The notes: a model not told the origin generated them from the sequence alone. A stretch of DNA of 64,000 nt from Chitinophagaceae bacterium (GCA_016722465.1 JADKJC010000013.1:372001-436000); one strand, 5' to 3'. Numbered from the stretch's first letter, positions 18,172 to 28,193 are shown. Numbers and translations are program-made.

Positions 18172-18589
18172 ATGATTTTTTTTAGTTGACTTGATGCTGC
18201 AAATGTATACGTTCATTTTTAGTATAACTTGGAAAGAGACGAAAACAGGGAATACAGCGATGAAGGAATAATTACGATCTCTTGCATTTGTCAGGTGCCG
18301 TAAAAGCAGATTACTTTAAAAGAAAAATATACTTATTTTGATATCAAAAAGGTTACCAAATTGGGGATGCTTTCTTTTTTTATAAAAAATGTTGTTTGTT
18401 TTTTACTTAGCCATTATTGCCGGGATGTTCATTAACGGGTTGCAATTGGCCATTGATAGCATTAGCAAACAATCGGCGCAATCAACCCTTCAAATTGGCG
18501 CAGCAACACCCTTTATTCAATTGCAGCTGGCAGTATCTTTGCCTGCCACAATCATCATAAGATTTCATTAACTCATCACAATAAGTGTT
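18172..18589. other. Intergenic stretch with one likely promoter
   Basis: In these 418 bases I see no convincing gene. A 60-codon plus-strand frame (18389-18571) lacks any recognised feature apart from a hydrophobic start and is probably chance. A TATCTTTG element at 18534-18541 probably drives the following DUF1801 gene. Confidence 0.4.
18534..18541 (+). promoter_or_regulatory. Bacteroidota -7 promoter element
   Basis: TATCTTTG matches the TAnnTTTG consensus exactly. It lies 48 bp before the ATG of the DUF1801 gene. No good TTTG element at the expected -33 distance is visible, so the call is moderate. Confidence 0.5.
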
Positions 18590-18988
18590 ATGAAAGAAAC
18601 TATTGTTAATGACATTGATACTTACATTGCTGGTTTTCCAAAAGCTACACAACAGCTTTTGCAGCAAATGCGATCCACCATTCAAAAAGCTGCGCCAACG
18701 GCAGGTGAGAAGATGGGTTATGGGATTCCCACTTTTACATTGTATGGTAACCTGGTTCATTTTGCAGGCTATAAAAATCACATCGGTTTTTACCCGGGTG
18801 CAGGAGGAATAGAAAAATTCAGGAATGAGATTGCAGCTTATAAAAGTGCAAAAGGTTCTGTACAATTTCCCATCGGCCAGCCTTTACCACTGGCACTGGT
18901 AACTAAAATTGTACAATTCAGGGTTAAACAAAATGAAGAAAAAGTAATTGCAAAAAAAAGCAATAAAAAAATGCCCAAACGGACATAG
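18590..18988 (+). CDS. DUF1801 (YdhG-like) protein
   Basis: A 132-residue cytoplasmic protein of the DUF1801/YdhG family. Recognisable segments are YIAGFPKATQQLLQQMRSTI, GEKMGYGIPTFTLYGNLVHF and HIGFYPGAGGIEKFRNEI, then FPIGQPLPLALVTKIVQFRV. Members have been linked to iron handling (Bacillus Fra, a frataxin-like iron chaperone) but the role of most is unknown. The tail is Lys-rich (KKSNKKMPKR). Confidence 0.88.
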   Translation: MKETIVNDIDTYIAGFPKATQQLLQQMRSTIQKAAPTAGEKMGYGIPTFTLYGNLVHFAGYKNHIGFYPGAGGIEKFRNEIAAYKSAKGSVQFPIGQPLPLALVTKIVQFRVKQNEEKVIAKKSNKKMPKRT

Positions 18989-19229
18989 CTTTTATAAAGC
19001 AGTTATAGCCTCACCAGCCCGGTTTGTGAGCAGGGAAAAAGCCGGCCAATGAATTTCCATCGTTCTTGCCGGCACCTGCAAAACGAGCTTTGGAAAATAA
19101 AAAGACCGGCAGCTTGCAGCAACTTTCAACCTTTAGTGAAGTTGCAATTTTAGCTCAATAATGATACATTGTACAAGAGTGCGACGCCACTAAAGTTTAA
19201 CAGCAGTGTGGAGGCTTGGTACAAAAAAA

Positions 19230-21149
19230 TCAAAACTCCCACTTAACAAAAGCTTCCATTGCAGCATATTGCGTCATCCCTAACTGAGCATATAATTTAG
19301 CGGTGCTGGCATTTCGTTCTTCGGCACGCTGCCAGAACTCACGGGCATCGCTGCCCTGGAAGGGTACGGTATCTTTTTGCGACTGGTGAATAAAAATACC
19401 ATTGCGTTTTTTTACCACCTGGTCGGGGCTCATGGGCACGGCCATTTCAATTTCAGTGATATCCCATTCCTGCCAGGCACCTTTGTACAGCCAGAGCCAG
19501 CAATCTTTTACCCAATCAGCACCGCCGGCTTTTATGCGTTTCAGTGCTTCGATCACTACATCAAAACAAACTTTGTGTGTGCCGTGCGGATCGGCAAAAT
19601 CACCGGCGCAGAATATCTGCTGTGGTTTTATTTTCTCCAGCAGTTCAATGGTATTGATCACATCGGCTTCACCCATCGGGTTCTTTTCAATGGTACCCGT
19701 TTCATAAAACGGCAGGTTTTGAAAATGCATCTGAGTATCCGTTAGTCCCACATAGCGGCAGGTAGCACTGGCCTCACATCTCCTGATCAACCCTTTAATA
19801 GCACGGATCTCTGCCGTGTCTTTTTCACTTGATTTTTTATGTTGCAAAAATGCACGGGCTTCATCCAGTATCTTTTTACTTTTGGTGTCATCAATGTCAA
19901 ACATATTTTCAAAGCCCACTGCAAAGTCGAGGAACCGTGTAACAAACTCATCTGTCACCGCAATATTGCCACTGGTTTGATAAGCCACATGCACTTCATG
20001 CCCCTGGTCGTGTAATCTCATAAACGTACCTCCCATGCTGATGATATCATCATCGGGGTGGGGGGAGAAGATGATGGAACGTTTTGGAAAAGGTACATGC
20101 CGCTCCGGGTGTGTATTGCGGAGTTCGGTTGTTTTGCCACCGGGCCAGCCGGTAATACTGTCTCTCAATAAATAAAATACCTGCAGGTTGATCTCGTAGG
20201 CATCGCCCTTATCCACCAGCAGGTCGCTCAGTCCATTATCATTGTAATCGTTATTGGTCAAACTGAGCACCGGCTTTTTTAGTTTCAATGCCAGGTCAAC
20301 AACGGCTCTCTTCATCATCTTATCTGTCCATACACATTCGCCGGTGAGCCATGGCCGTTTGAACCTGGTTAATTCACTGGCTGCATTTTCATCTACTACA
20401 AATGTGCAGTCATCATGATTCTGTAACAAGGAGGCCGGCACATCTTCGGTGTCATCCAGCTCGGTTGCCTGCTGAATCACCGGCGCTTTTGTTTGTCCCC
20501 AGCCCATCAGGATAATCCGCTTGCTTTTCATGATAGTGCTGATGCCCATGGTGATGGCCATCCTTGGCACTTCGCTCATGTTGCCAAACTCGTAGCTGTT
20601 GGCAAGCCGGGTGCTGTTGTCTAAATTGGTGAGTCTTGTTTTGGTATAGATGCCGCTGCCGGGTTCATTAAAACCAATATGGCCATTCACACCAATTCCG
20701 AGTATCTGTAAGTCGATGCCGCCTGCTTCTTCGATCTGTTTTTCATAATTGAGGCAGTGCTCTTTCACTTGATCTTTTGGCACCATGCCATCGGGCAGGT
20801 GATAATTATTGGGATCGATATCTGTTTGTTCAAACAAATTCTTCCGCATAAAATAATGATAGCTCTGCAGGGCATCCTTATCCATCGGGTAATACTGGTC
20901 AAGGTTGAAGGTGATCACATTTTTAAAACTCAGCCCTGCTTCTTTGTGCAGCTTCACCAACTCTGCATACAGTGTTTTGGGGGAGGAACCGGTTGCAAGG
21001 CCAATTACACATTTTTTACCTGCGGCTTCTTTTTCTTTAATAAGTGCTGCAATTTCTTTGGCGATGTACAATGATCCTTCCAGCGGATTGGCAAATATCT
21101 TTACGGGGATTTTTTCCAGTGAATCAGTGAGGTCAATTTTGTGCCGCAT
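19230..21149 (-). CDS. nagB: Glucosamine-6-phosphate deaminase fused to a PIG-L deacetylase-like domain
   Basis: A two-domain enzyme of about 639 residues. The first 260-320 residues are a glucosamine-6-phosphate deaminase (isomerase): GLATGSSPKTLYAEL, FNLDQYYPM and the active-site loop ILGIGVNGHIGFNEPGS; it converts glucosamine-6-P to fructose-6-P plus ammonia. The C-terminal part is a PIG-L/LmbE-like deacetylase domain with the zinc motif SPHPDDDIISMGG and the late AGDFADPHGTH. The fusion is familiar in Bacteroidota; the natural idea is deacetylation plus deamination of amino sugars in one chain. The start MRHKIDL at 21149 is chosen over the longer open frame to 21215. Confidence 0.93.
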   Translation of the reverse strand: MRHKIDLTDSLEKIPVKIFANPLEGSLYIAKEIAALIKEKEAAGKKCVIGLATGSSPKTLYAELVKLHKEAGLSFKNVITFNLDQYYPMDKDALQSYHYFMRKNLFEQTDIDPNNYHLPDGMVPKDQVKEHCLNYEKQIEEAGGIDLQILGIGVNGHIGFNEPGSGIYTKTRLTNLDNSTRLANSYEFGNMSEVPRMAITMGISTIMKSKRIILMGWGQTKAPVIQQATELDDTEDVPASLLQNHDDCTFVVDENAASELTRFKRPWLTGECVWTDKMMKRAVVDLALKLKKPVLSLTNNDYNDNGLSDLLVDKGDAYEINLQVFYLLRDSITGWPGGKTTELRNTHPERHVPFPKRSIIFSPHPDDDIISMGGTFMRLHDQGHEVHVAYQTSGNIAVTDEFVTRFLDFAVGFENMFDIDDTKSKKILDEARAFLQHKKSSEKDTAEIRAIKGLIRRCEASATCRYVGLTDTQMHFQNLPFYETGTIEKNPMGEADVINTIELLEKIKPQQIFCAGDFADPHGTHKVCFDVVIEALKRIKAGGADWVKDCWLWLYKGAWQEWDITEIEMAVPMSPDQVVKKRNGIFIHQSQKDTVPFQGSDAREFWQRAEERNASTAKLYAQLGMTQYAAMEAFVKWEF

Positions 21150-21240
21150 GCAATTAATTTTGCTAAAGTTAATTTTTTTTAACTGCATGTGGAAGTGGGT
21201 ATGAGAAATGAACAAGACTCAAATTAATTTACTGGTATAG

Positions 21241-21918
21241 TTACAGGTGAATGCTGTTCTCATTTTCGCAGGTGGCCGAATCAATTTTTCTCCCGTTCTG
21301 AATGGAATCATTTTCAGGTAAAGGCTTGCCCATAAAATATAGTTGGGTTGAGTCGGGTTGCAACATTGCAGGTTCAACAACTGTTTCCGGGAACACCGGC
21401 TCCGGCTCCTGCACCACGGTAACACCCTGCGTAATTCCTTGCATCATTACAGTGTCGCCGGTGGTGGTAGAGCAGACTGGTTGAGTGCTGTAATCTACCT
21501 GCATACGGGTAATGCCAAGTGTTGATTCAATGGATGGAGGAATGGTTGTATCTATCTGTTCCACTTCAGCCAGCGTGTCTCCAATGGTTTCAGATTTACC
21601 GATGAGTGCATCGCAGGAAAACAACATGCTGCAGAAAGCCAGCAGCAATGCTGCTAAGAATTGTTTCCACCGGGGCATTGTTATTTGGTAAATATTGTGT
21701 GGCAGAGTAATGCTGATGCGGTGCAACTGCTCATTTTTAAAACGTCCGCAAACCGACTGGCCTTGTTGTTTGATGAAGAAATGGTTCACTTCCTCATCAC
21801 TCATGGCTGTAAAATCAACCACCGTTTTTACGCAGGCATTGCAATGGCGGCCCTGTTCGTTGGGTATCATGGTATCCCAATCTTCGTGACAGGGTTTGGG
21901 GATAGATAGCTTGAGCAT
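21241..21918 (-). CDS. Cys-rich N-terminal domain protein with a membrane anchor
   Basis: A 225-residue protein. The N-terminal 70 residues carry a distinctive pattern: PKPCHEDWDTM, NEQGRHCNACVKTVVDFT, SDEEVNHFF and SVCGRF, with Cys at 10, 26, 29 and 57. I recall this block from many Bacteroidota hypothetical proteins; a structural zinc or haem site is possible. A hydrophobic segment (FLAALLLAFCSMLFSC, about 87-102) precedes a Thr/Pro/Glu-rich C-terminal region with no recognised fold. The function is unknown. Confidence 0.75.
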   Translation of the reverse strand: MLKLSIPKPCHEDWDTMIPNEQGRHCNACVKTVVDFTAMSDEEVNHFFIKQQGQSVCGRFKNEQLHRISITLPHNIYQITMPRWKQFLAALLLAFCSMLFSCDALIGKSETIGDTLAEVEQIDTTIPPSIESTLGITRMQVDYSTQPVCSTTTGDTVMMQGITQGVTVVQEPEPVFPETVVEPAMLQPDSTQLYFMGKPLPENDSIQNGRKIDSATCENENSIHL

Positions 21919-22001
21919 ACAAAAGATTTGCCTGTAGATGCAGCTGCTTTAATATTACATACGCTATGGATAATTAAGATATTAATTCATGATTAAAATA
22001 A

Positions 22002-22028
22002 AAAGTGCCCCATAGAATGGGGCACTTT
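22002..22028. terminator. Intrinsic terminator of the BNR-repeat gene
   Basis: The 12-bp arms AAAGTGCCCCAT and ATGGGGCACTTT are perfect complements around a three-base loop. On the minus strand the stem is followed by a T-rich run, placed 19 bp after the end of the BNR-repeat gene. Confidence 0.88.
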
Positions 22029-22046
22029 ACTTATAACTTAACACTT

Positions 22047-24912
22047 TTACTGTCCATCCTTCTTATTTATTGTTGGCTTGGTACCCATCGATTCTTTCAG
22101 TAGTGCAGCTTTTACTTTTTCCTGGTATTGGTTGTTAATGTTTACCCTTAACTGCTGTGCTTCGCCTAGTTGCTGCTGCAGGCTCTGAATCCTGTCCATC
22201 TGCAAATTGGAAGGCGGCGTTTCCTGGTTGCATATTGCCGAATACACATCTGTAATATCTTCTCTCAATTTTTTCTCATCTGCAAAGATCGATTTTTGCT
22301 TTGTTGCCAGGCATTTGCTACGCAGTTCTTCCAGCTTGCTGTTGTATTCATCCACCAGCTTTTTCACTTTAGGATTTTTAATGGCAGCGAGGCTTTGCTT
22401 CAGCGAAGCCTGTACGGTATTAATGCTGTCAACCAACTTGCCCAGGTCTTCATGCATATGGTATAATTTCATTGCAGCATCATATTGTGTCTGCATATCC
22501 TGCAGGCTCATTTCGCTGGCAGGGTCACGCTGCATCTGTAGTTTATTTTCATAGGCTTTATCTCCCACTTTAATTTTAACTGTGTACTCACCAGGTAATA
22601 CGGTGGGTGCAACAAATCCCCCAAAGTCCATTTTGGAGCCGCCACTTGCAACTTTCGGTGGAGCATAACGCATGTTCCATTGAACAATATTGAGGCCTTT
22701 TCTTTTTGTTCCCGGCATACTTTGTACCAGCTTGCCATCCTTATCATAAATTTCTACCCGTACATTACCTGTGTTCAGCCTGTCTTTAAAATAATACATG
22801 ATGGGAGCATTCTGTGACGGGTTTCCGCCAGTATAGCCATCATTATTACTGGAGCCAACATAGTATTTCCCCATGCTGATGTCAAAAGGTTTTGGATCGA
22901 ATATCACTACGTCTTTATCTGCAACCGTTTTGGTCATGTTACGCATGGGAGTGATATTGTCAACAATGATGATTCCACGGCCATGTGTTGCCAGTATCAG
23001 GTCGTTGGTAACCGGATGTATCTGTATATCTCTTACCAGGCTTTTCCATGGAATATTATTCTTCATCCTGAACCAGTTGGCACCGGCATCAATACTTGCA
23101 AATAATCCCATTTCTGTACCCAGGAATAACAATTCTTTATTCACCAGGTCTTCTTTTATCTTATGTGCATAACCGGTAAATTCTTTGCTGTTCAACCTGG
23201 TCCATGTTTTGCCCATGTCGGTTGACTTTGCAACATAGGTCTTCATATCACCATACATGTGATTATCAAAAGTTGCGTATACGGTGTTTTTATCAAACGT
23301 TGATAACTGTATGCTGCTTACCCATGTTTGTGCAGGAATGCCTGCTGCTGCATAGTTGGTGGATGTATTGGTCCATGTTTTACCACCGTCAGTTGTGTAT
23401 TGCAGGTTGCCATCATCCGTACCCACCCAGATAATATTTTCATCAAAAGAAGATTCTGCCAGTGTAAAAATGGTGCAATGGTTTTCTGCAGAAGTATTAT
23501 CAGCACTCAAACCACCCGAAGCTTCCTGGTTTTGCTTTGCTTTATTGTTAGTGGTTAGATCGGGAGAAATTTTTGCCCAGTTCTTTCCCATATCGGTTGA
23601 CTTGTACAGGTATTGTGCAGCCATATACAAATTGGCTTTGTTCTTTGTGCCTATAACAATAGGAGAGTTCCAGTTAAAACGAAGTTTCTCTTCGTTCCTG
23701 GATGCCTGTGGTTTGATGGTATATTGTTTACCCTGTTTCAGGTCGCTCCGGAAAGCTTCACCACCCTGCGACTCTGCATATACCATATCAGGATTGGTGC
23801 CATCTACCTGTACCCAAAAACCATCGCCTCCGCCCAGGTTTTTCCAGTCTGCATTTTCAATTCCCCCGGCACTTACTGAAGGTGCATACCAGCTCTGGTT
23901 GTCCTGCAATCCACCATATACATTATAGGGAGCTTTCATATAAAAACCCGGGACGATATATCCTTTTTGAATCTTTGGGATCCACCACCAGGCAGGAGAA
24001 ATAAAAAGGTCTTGATTCTACATTCACCGTGGTGGTTTGTTTTTTCCATGTTTCACCAGCATCTGTAGAAAGAAAAAGTCCGGTGGTTTCCGCTTCCACA
24101 ATGGCCAGTATCCTGTTGGGTTCACTTGGTGCCAATGCCAGTGCGGTACGGCCCATTGGTTTGTTGGGTAACCCGTTTCTCAATTCATTCCATGTTTTTC
24201 CACCATCGGTACTTTTATAAATACCGCTGTTGTTGCCACCGGAATTAAAAGAATAAGGCAACCTGCGAAACTCCCAGGTAGATGCATAGACAATGGCGGG
24301 ATTGGTTGGATCAACAGCAATATCCGCTACACCTGTTTTTTCATTGATGTAAAATATTTTTTCAAATGTTTTGCCGCCATCTGTTGATTTGTATAACCCA
24401 CGGTGTTTACTGTCGCTCCACAATGCGCCGGGTGCTGCTACATATACAGTGTTTGAATTTTTGGGGTCGATGATGATCTTGCTGATATGTTCGGTACTGT
24501 CGAGCCCACCGATCTTTGTCCAGTTATCACCTCCGTCAATTGTTTTGTATAAACCGTCACCGATCGAAACGGTATTACGCATATTGCTTTCACCGGTTCC
24601 AACATACACCGTTTTTGGGTTTTGCTGATCGATTGCCAAAGCGCCAATACTCTGGCAGTATTTATCAAAAACAGAACGGAACGAAGCACCTGCATTAGAC
24701 GTTTTCCATACGCCACCACCGGCAGAACCAATGTAAATGGTACGGGGTTCATTGTTGATACCTTCAATGCAGGTGATCCTGCCTCCCATCACGGCAGGGC
24801 CTATCTGCCTTGCTTCCATCATTCCAAACGTGGCAGAAGTAATTTGTGCATAGGATGTATTATAGATTGCTGTTGCAGAAAATACGCATAGCAGTTGAAA
24901 TATTTTTCTCAT
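22047..24912 (-). pseudogene. Secreted BNR/sortilin-like repeat protein disrupted by a deletion and frameshift
   Basis: Two minus-strand frames, 23923-24912 (329 residues) and 22047-23939 (630 residues), are parts of one gene. The first has a signal peptide and repeated beta-propeller blades (KTIDGGDNWTKI, KSTDGGKTFEKI, KSTDGGKTWNEL, LSTDAGETWKKQ). The second continues with KSTDMGKNWAKI, YTTDGGKTWTNT, KSTDMGKTWTRL and ASIDAGANWFRM, then a C-terminal domain (GEYTVKIKVGDKAYENK) and coiled-coil helices. At the junction IYRPGF is followed, after a one-base shift, by YMKAPYNVYGG. Family members have about 70-80 residues between these points, so roughly 220 bases appear missing. Nine blade motifs of the VPS10/YCF48 type are visible. 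Biological deletion or assembly error cannot be separated here. Confidence 0.8.
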
Positions 24913-24945
24913 AAAAATTTGTTTGAAGTTTATTGATCAGGGCTA

Positions 24946-25637
24946 TTATCTTGTTGGCTTAAAGAGGTTATCATCCAGCGGCACATTCACTTCTATATTA
25001 TCAAAAGTGATATTGTCAAACACATAAGGGAACATATAGCCATCCTTTGTCTTTTTAAAATCATAATAGTCGGTACTGTTTCGTTGCTGCTGCCCATTGC
25101 TTACAGATACTGTTTTGATGCGGATGATATAATAGTTGGAAGGATCAACAAAATAATACAGGGTTTTATTGGGCGTAATGGTGATCTTAAGTTGTATCGC
25201 ATCCACACCATCCACATCTTCATTGTCCAGTAAGTCTACTGCATAGCCTTTTTCTTTATAGTTGAGTAAGATTCCCTGCTGGTCAAGATCATTCTGTGCA
25301 AGTTTCACGTCTTCTGCCGTCATGTTCTCAGGCGTTTTTTGTCCCTGGAAAGGATTGAAATTGAAACCGGAGTCTTTTGTAACAATAAAATAACCGGTCA
25401 ATCCGCTGAAAGAAAACTCAGTACGCTGGGCGGTTTTGTCAACAGCGTAATAATTAAAAGGAATTTTTGACCAGAGAACTCGATGTTGCCGGTCATTTTT
25501 ACAGATTGAATGGTCAGCAGTTTGTCTTTGCCGCCCTGTGCATCGATAATCTTGCTGATCACTTCATCAGGATTGGTTTGTGCAAAGGCGCTGCCAGCCG
25601 CAAATACCAGCAGCATGAATGAGCAGATAAGTTTCAT
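24946..25637 (-). pseudogene. Secreted outer-membrane lipoprotein-sorting-like protein, one-base frameshift
   Basis: The start at 25637 gives MKLICSFMLLVFAAGSAFAQ, a signal peptide, then NPDEVISKIIDAQGGKDKLL and MTGNIEFSGQK. Here the frame breaks in a run of five A on the minus strand (plus-strand TTTTT 25464-25468). One added A restores IPFNYYAVDKTAQRTEF and joins the second frame at SGLTGYFIVTKDSGFNF, which runs to the stop at 24946. The combined product of about 230 residues resembles LolA-like secreted proteins found beside peptidases in Bacteroidota. The single homopolymer fault makes a sequencing error plausible, so the gene may be intact in the cell. Confidence 0.75.
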
Positions 25638-25728
25638 AAATGAAAGTTTGATTAGTTTTGAATACGCAGACAAATTAGGGTTTTTTATTTTTGCACTTAT
25701 AATTTTATTTGAATGGTTAAAAATAAAA

Positions 25729-25749
25729 AGCGCTCCAAAAAGGAACGCT
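25729..25749 (-). terminator. Imperfect terminator of the DUF885 gene
   Basis: On the minus strand the stem AGCGTTCC / GGAGCGCT (one mismatch) with a T-rich loop is followed by TTTTTATTTTT. It sits about 30 bp after the end of the DUF885 gene. Confidence 0.65.
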
Positions 25750-25777
25750 CTTCTTATAACTCATTACTTATGACTTA

Positions 25778-27565
25778 TCACTTTTGAGTTGTCGTCCATG
25801 CTTCCATTTTTCTTTCCAGCACATCCAATGGCATGCAGCCATCTTTCAAAATCTCATCATGAAATGCCGCAATATTGAATTTAGCTCCCAGTAGATTTTC
25901 ATACTTAGCCCTCAGTTCCCTTATTTTCAACGCACCGGTTTTATAACTCAATGCCTGTGCAGGTATTGCCATGTAACGTTCTATTTCTGCAGTAGCGCCA
26001 GCTTCATCAATCTGTTCGTTTGCCATCATGTACTCAATGGCTTTTTCCCTGCTCCAGCCTTTGGTATGCAATGCCACATCCACCACTAAACGGATGGCTC
26101 TGTGCATTTCATCGCCAAGGTTGCCCATCTTTTGAAAAGGGTCTGTGTATAAACCTAACTCACTGCCCAGTGATTCTGTGTAAAGCGCCCAGCCTTCGCC
26201 GTAAGCGCCATACCAGCTAAAGCGGCGGAAGCCTGGCAGCAAATTATTTTCCTGCTGCAATGATAGCTGGTAATGATGACCGGGAATGGCTTCATGTGCA
26301 AACAATGTTTCCATACCGGTGTAATTGAATTTTTTGGCATTGGGTATCGGCGTATAAAAAATACCCGGCCTACTTCCATCTGCTGAGGCCTGGTTGTATT
26401 CTGCACTGGCACTGGCTTCACGAAACGCTTCCGTTCTCCTGATCTCAAATTTGGTGCTGGGAAAATGATTGAATAATTTTTTCAGGTAAGGCTCTTGCTT
26501 TGCCTGTATGGCCCTGAAGTCAGCCAGCACTTCTTCCGGTGTGTTGTAAATATTGAATTTAAGATCGGTTAAAATATAATGGAAGAAGGCTTTCAGGTCG
26601 CCTTTAAAACCTACTTCGGTTTTGATCTTTTCCATTTCGGTTTTAATCCTTTCCACTTCTTTCAACCCGGTCTCATAAATCTCGTCAGGCGTTTTATTAG
26701 TGGTCGTCCATTGGCGGATAAGGAAATTATATTTTGCCTTTCCATTGGGAATGCTGTCGATACCGCTGCTGCTGCGGCTGTTGGCCAGGTATTCTTTTTC
26801 AATAAAATCAGTAAGTTTTTTAAAAGCAGGAACTACCTGGCTATCGATGGCCTTTGTATAAGCGGCAGTTAGCCTTGCTTTGTCTGCAGCAGAAAAAGCA
26901 GCAGGCAATTTATTGATCGGCCCATAAAACAGGTTCTTTGCAGCATCGGTGGTTACAAATGATTTTACCTGCGGAATTACTTTAACAGTAAGTGATTTTG
27001 GCAATACAAAACCTTCATTCATGCCCCGTCGCATATTGGCAACAGCGGTATCAGCCCATACAGCAAAGCCATTGATGCGGCTTAAAAAATTATCATAATC
27101 CTTTACCGTTTTAAAAGGTTGGTTGCCATCACCGGAGCCCAGTGTGCCGATTGTTAAATGCAAAGCCGTAAACTGGTTCAATGGTGTCAGCTCATCATGA
27201 AACTGGAAACTTTCAAGCTGCATTTCCATTTCTCTTTTAAAGATATCATAACTGATGCGGTCGTTATCGCTGAGTGTTTCCCGATTAAAAGCCTTCACAC
27301 TGTCTAAATACCTGCTGTAAAAACTCTTTGCCTGGTTGATGAAAGCAACACTGATATCATTCTGTAAAATATCATTGTAGCGGTTGTCGCCTTTGGCAGT
27401 AGCTTCCAGGGGATAGAGTTTCATCCGGTCTTCCGTGTAGTTGGCAAACATGCGGTTGATGGCGGCAGAATCAATGTTTGCAGAAGCTGATGTGGTGGCT
27501 GCATTGTTGCAAGCCGTAAAGCAAAAGGAGAGTAGTAAGCAGGCTCCCGTTATTTGTTTTAGCAT
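25778..27565 (-). CDS. DUF885 family metallohydrolase, lipoprotein
   Basis: A 595-residue exported protein with a lipoprotein signal (MLKQITGACLLLSFCFTAC). It matches the DUF885 family, which is related to M2/M32-like gluzincin peptidases: the zinc motif HEAIPGHHYQ is near residue 418, followed by the YGAYGEGWALYTESLG segment carrying the downstream Glu, and a C-terminal SYKTGALKIRELR block. The family is predicted to be a periplasmic peptidase or ester/amide hydrolase; the substrate is unknown. The gene has its own terminator and is separated from the frameshifted LolA-like gene by about 140 bp. Confidence 0.9.
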   Translation of the reverse strand: MLKQITGACLLLSFCFTACNNAATTSASANIDSAAINRMFANYTEDRMKLYPLEATAKGDNRYNDILQNDISVAFINQAKSFYSRYLDSVKAFNRETLSDNDRISYDIFKREMEMQLESFQFHDELTPLNQFTALHLTIGTLGSGDGNQPFKTVKDYDNFLSRINGFAVWADTAVANMRRGMNEGFVLPKSLTVKVIPQVKSFVTTDAAKNLFYGPINKLPAAFSAADKARLTAAYTKAIDSQVVPAFKKLTDFIEKEYLANSRSSSGIDSIPNGKAKYNFLIRQWTTTNKTPDEIYETGLKEVERIKTEMEKIKTEVGFKGDLKAFFHYILTDLKFNIYNTPEEVLADFRAIQAKQEPYLKKLFNHFPSTKFEIRRTEAFREASASAEYNQASADGSRPGIFYTPIPNAKKFNYTGMETLFAHEAIPGHHYQLSLQQENNLLPGFRRFSWYGAYGEGWALYTESLGSELGLYTDPFQKMGNLGDEMHRAIRLVVDVALHTKGWSREKAIEYMMANEQIDEAGATAEIERYMAIPAQALSYKTGALKIRELRAKYENLLGAKFNIAAFHDEILKDGCMPLDVLERKMEAWTTTQK

Positions 27566-27734
27566 GAGTTGATTTTTGAGGATTGGAAAATAGGGTATTT
27601 TTTAAAAGAGCAGGAAAGAAAGTTATGAGTGGAAAATTTGGGAAAGCAGTGGTTGGTGAGCGGCGATAGCTTAAAAAAATATCCTGGGTAAGAAATTTTT
27701 TTTCGAAAGCTGTTACCTCTTATGCAGGTTTCAA

Positions 27735-27990
27735 TTAATTTGGATTCGTTTTAATTTCCTTTTGATAATACGGGTTTTCTGTCATCCCAGTATGCCCTGT
27801 CCTTTAAGTAATATCAACGTATCTCCGTTCTTAAAAACTTCTTTTAATCTGATGGATGCTGTACAATCCATCACTGCATCTTCATCACCATGGAAAATTA
27901 CCATGGGCATTTTGCAAAAAGGTGAAGCGTACAATTATCCAGTGAAACCTGCTTACCGGATGTATTCACCTGTGGTTAAAAAAATATTTC
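27735..27990 (-). pseudogene. Remnant of an alpha/beta hydrolase C-terminus
   Basis: On the minus strand the segment SPFCKMPMVIFHGDEDAVMD, then LKEVFKNGDTLILLKGQG, matches the Asp/His end of alpha/beta hydrolases (HG.xD motif). After KGQG a one-base loss in a GGG run shifts the frame; the other frame continues HTGMTENPYYQKEIKTNPN and stops at 27735. This includes the expected catalytic His in GH(T)GM. Upstream the frame breaks again near 27945 and no N-terminal half is present. It is a 3' fragment with at least two frame faults, most likely a true remnant. Confidence 0.6.
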
Positions 27991-28022
27991 ACCGCACGAT
28001 AAAATGAGTGTAATTTTATCCC

Positions 28023-28184
28023 ATGTCAACAATCGTATTAAAAACAGCAAAGAGAAAGACCTCCGTTTCCAGGATGGAGGTAAGAAGGGCTGTGGCAGCC
28101 ACTTTTGAAGCAGGTACGCTTGCGCTTAAAAATGCTGTTGTAAAAAAAAATATTAAAAGGGCTGCAACAAAATCTGCGGCATAA
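28023..28184 (+). CDS. 53-residue basic protein preceding the TIR-like gene
   Basis: A short frame from ATG 28023 to TAA 28184 encodes MSTIVLKTAKRKTSVSRMEV followed by RRAVAATFEAGTLALKNAVV and a Lys/Arg/Ala-rich end. About 15 of 53 residues are Lys or Arg. No signal peptide or membrane helix is seen. It lies 9 bp before the start of the TIR-like gene, so the two are probably cotranscribed. It could be a nucleic-acid-binding protein or a partner of the downstream protein; no function is established and the call rests on position and composition. Confidence 0.5.
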   Translation: MSTIVLKTAKRKTSVSRMEVRRAVAATFEAGTLALKNAVVKKNIKRAATKSAA

Positions 28185-28193
28185 AGCTTCCAT

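Noticed and set aside
18389..18571. 60-codon plus-strand frame before DUF1801
   Set aside because: It runs into the likely promoter of the next gene and has no recognisable feature apart from a hydrophobic start.
18989..19229. Possible fossil gene or repeat in the gap before nagB
   Set aside because: An open frame (HRSCRHLQNELWKIKRPAAC) looks protein-like, but there is no start, homology or second copy in the window.
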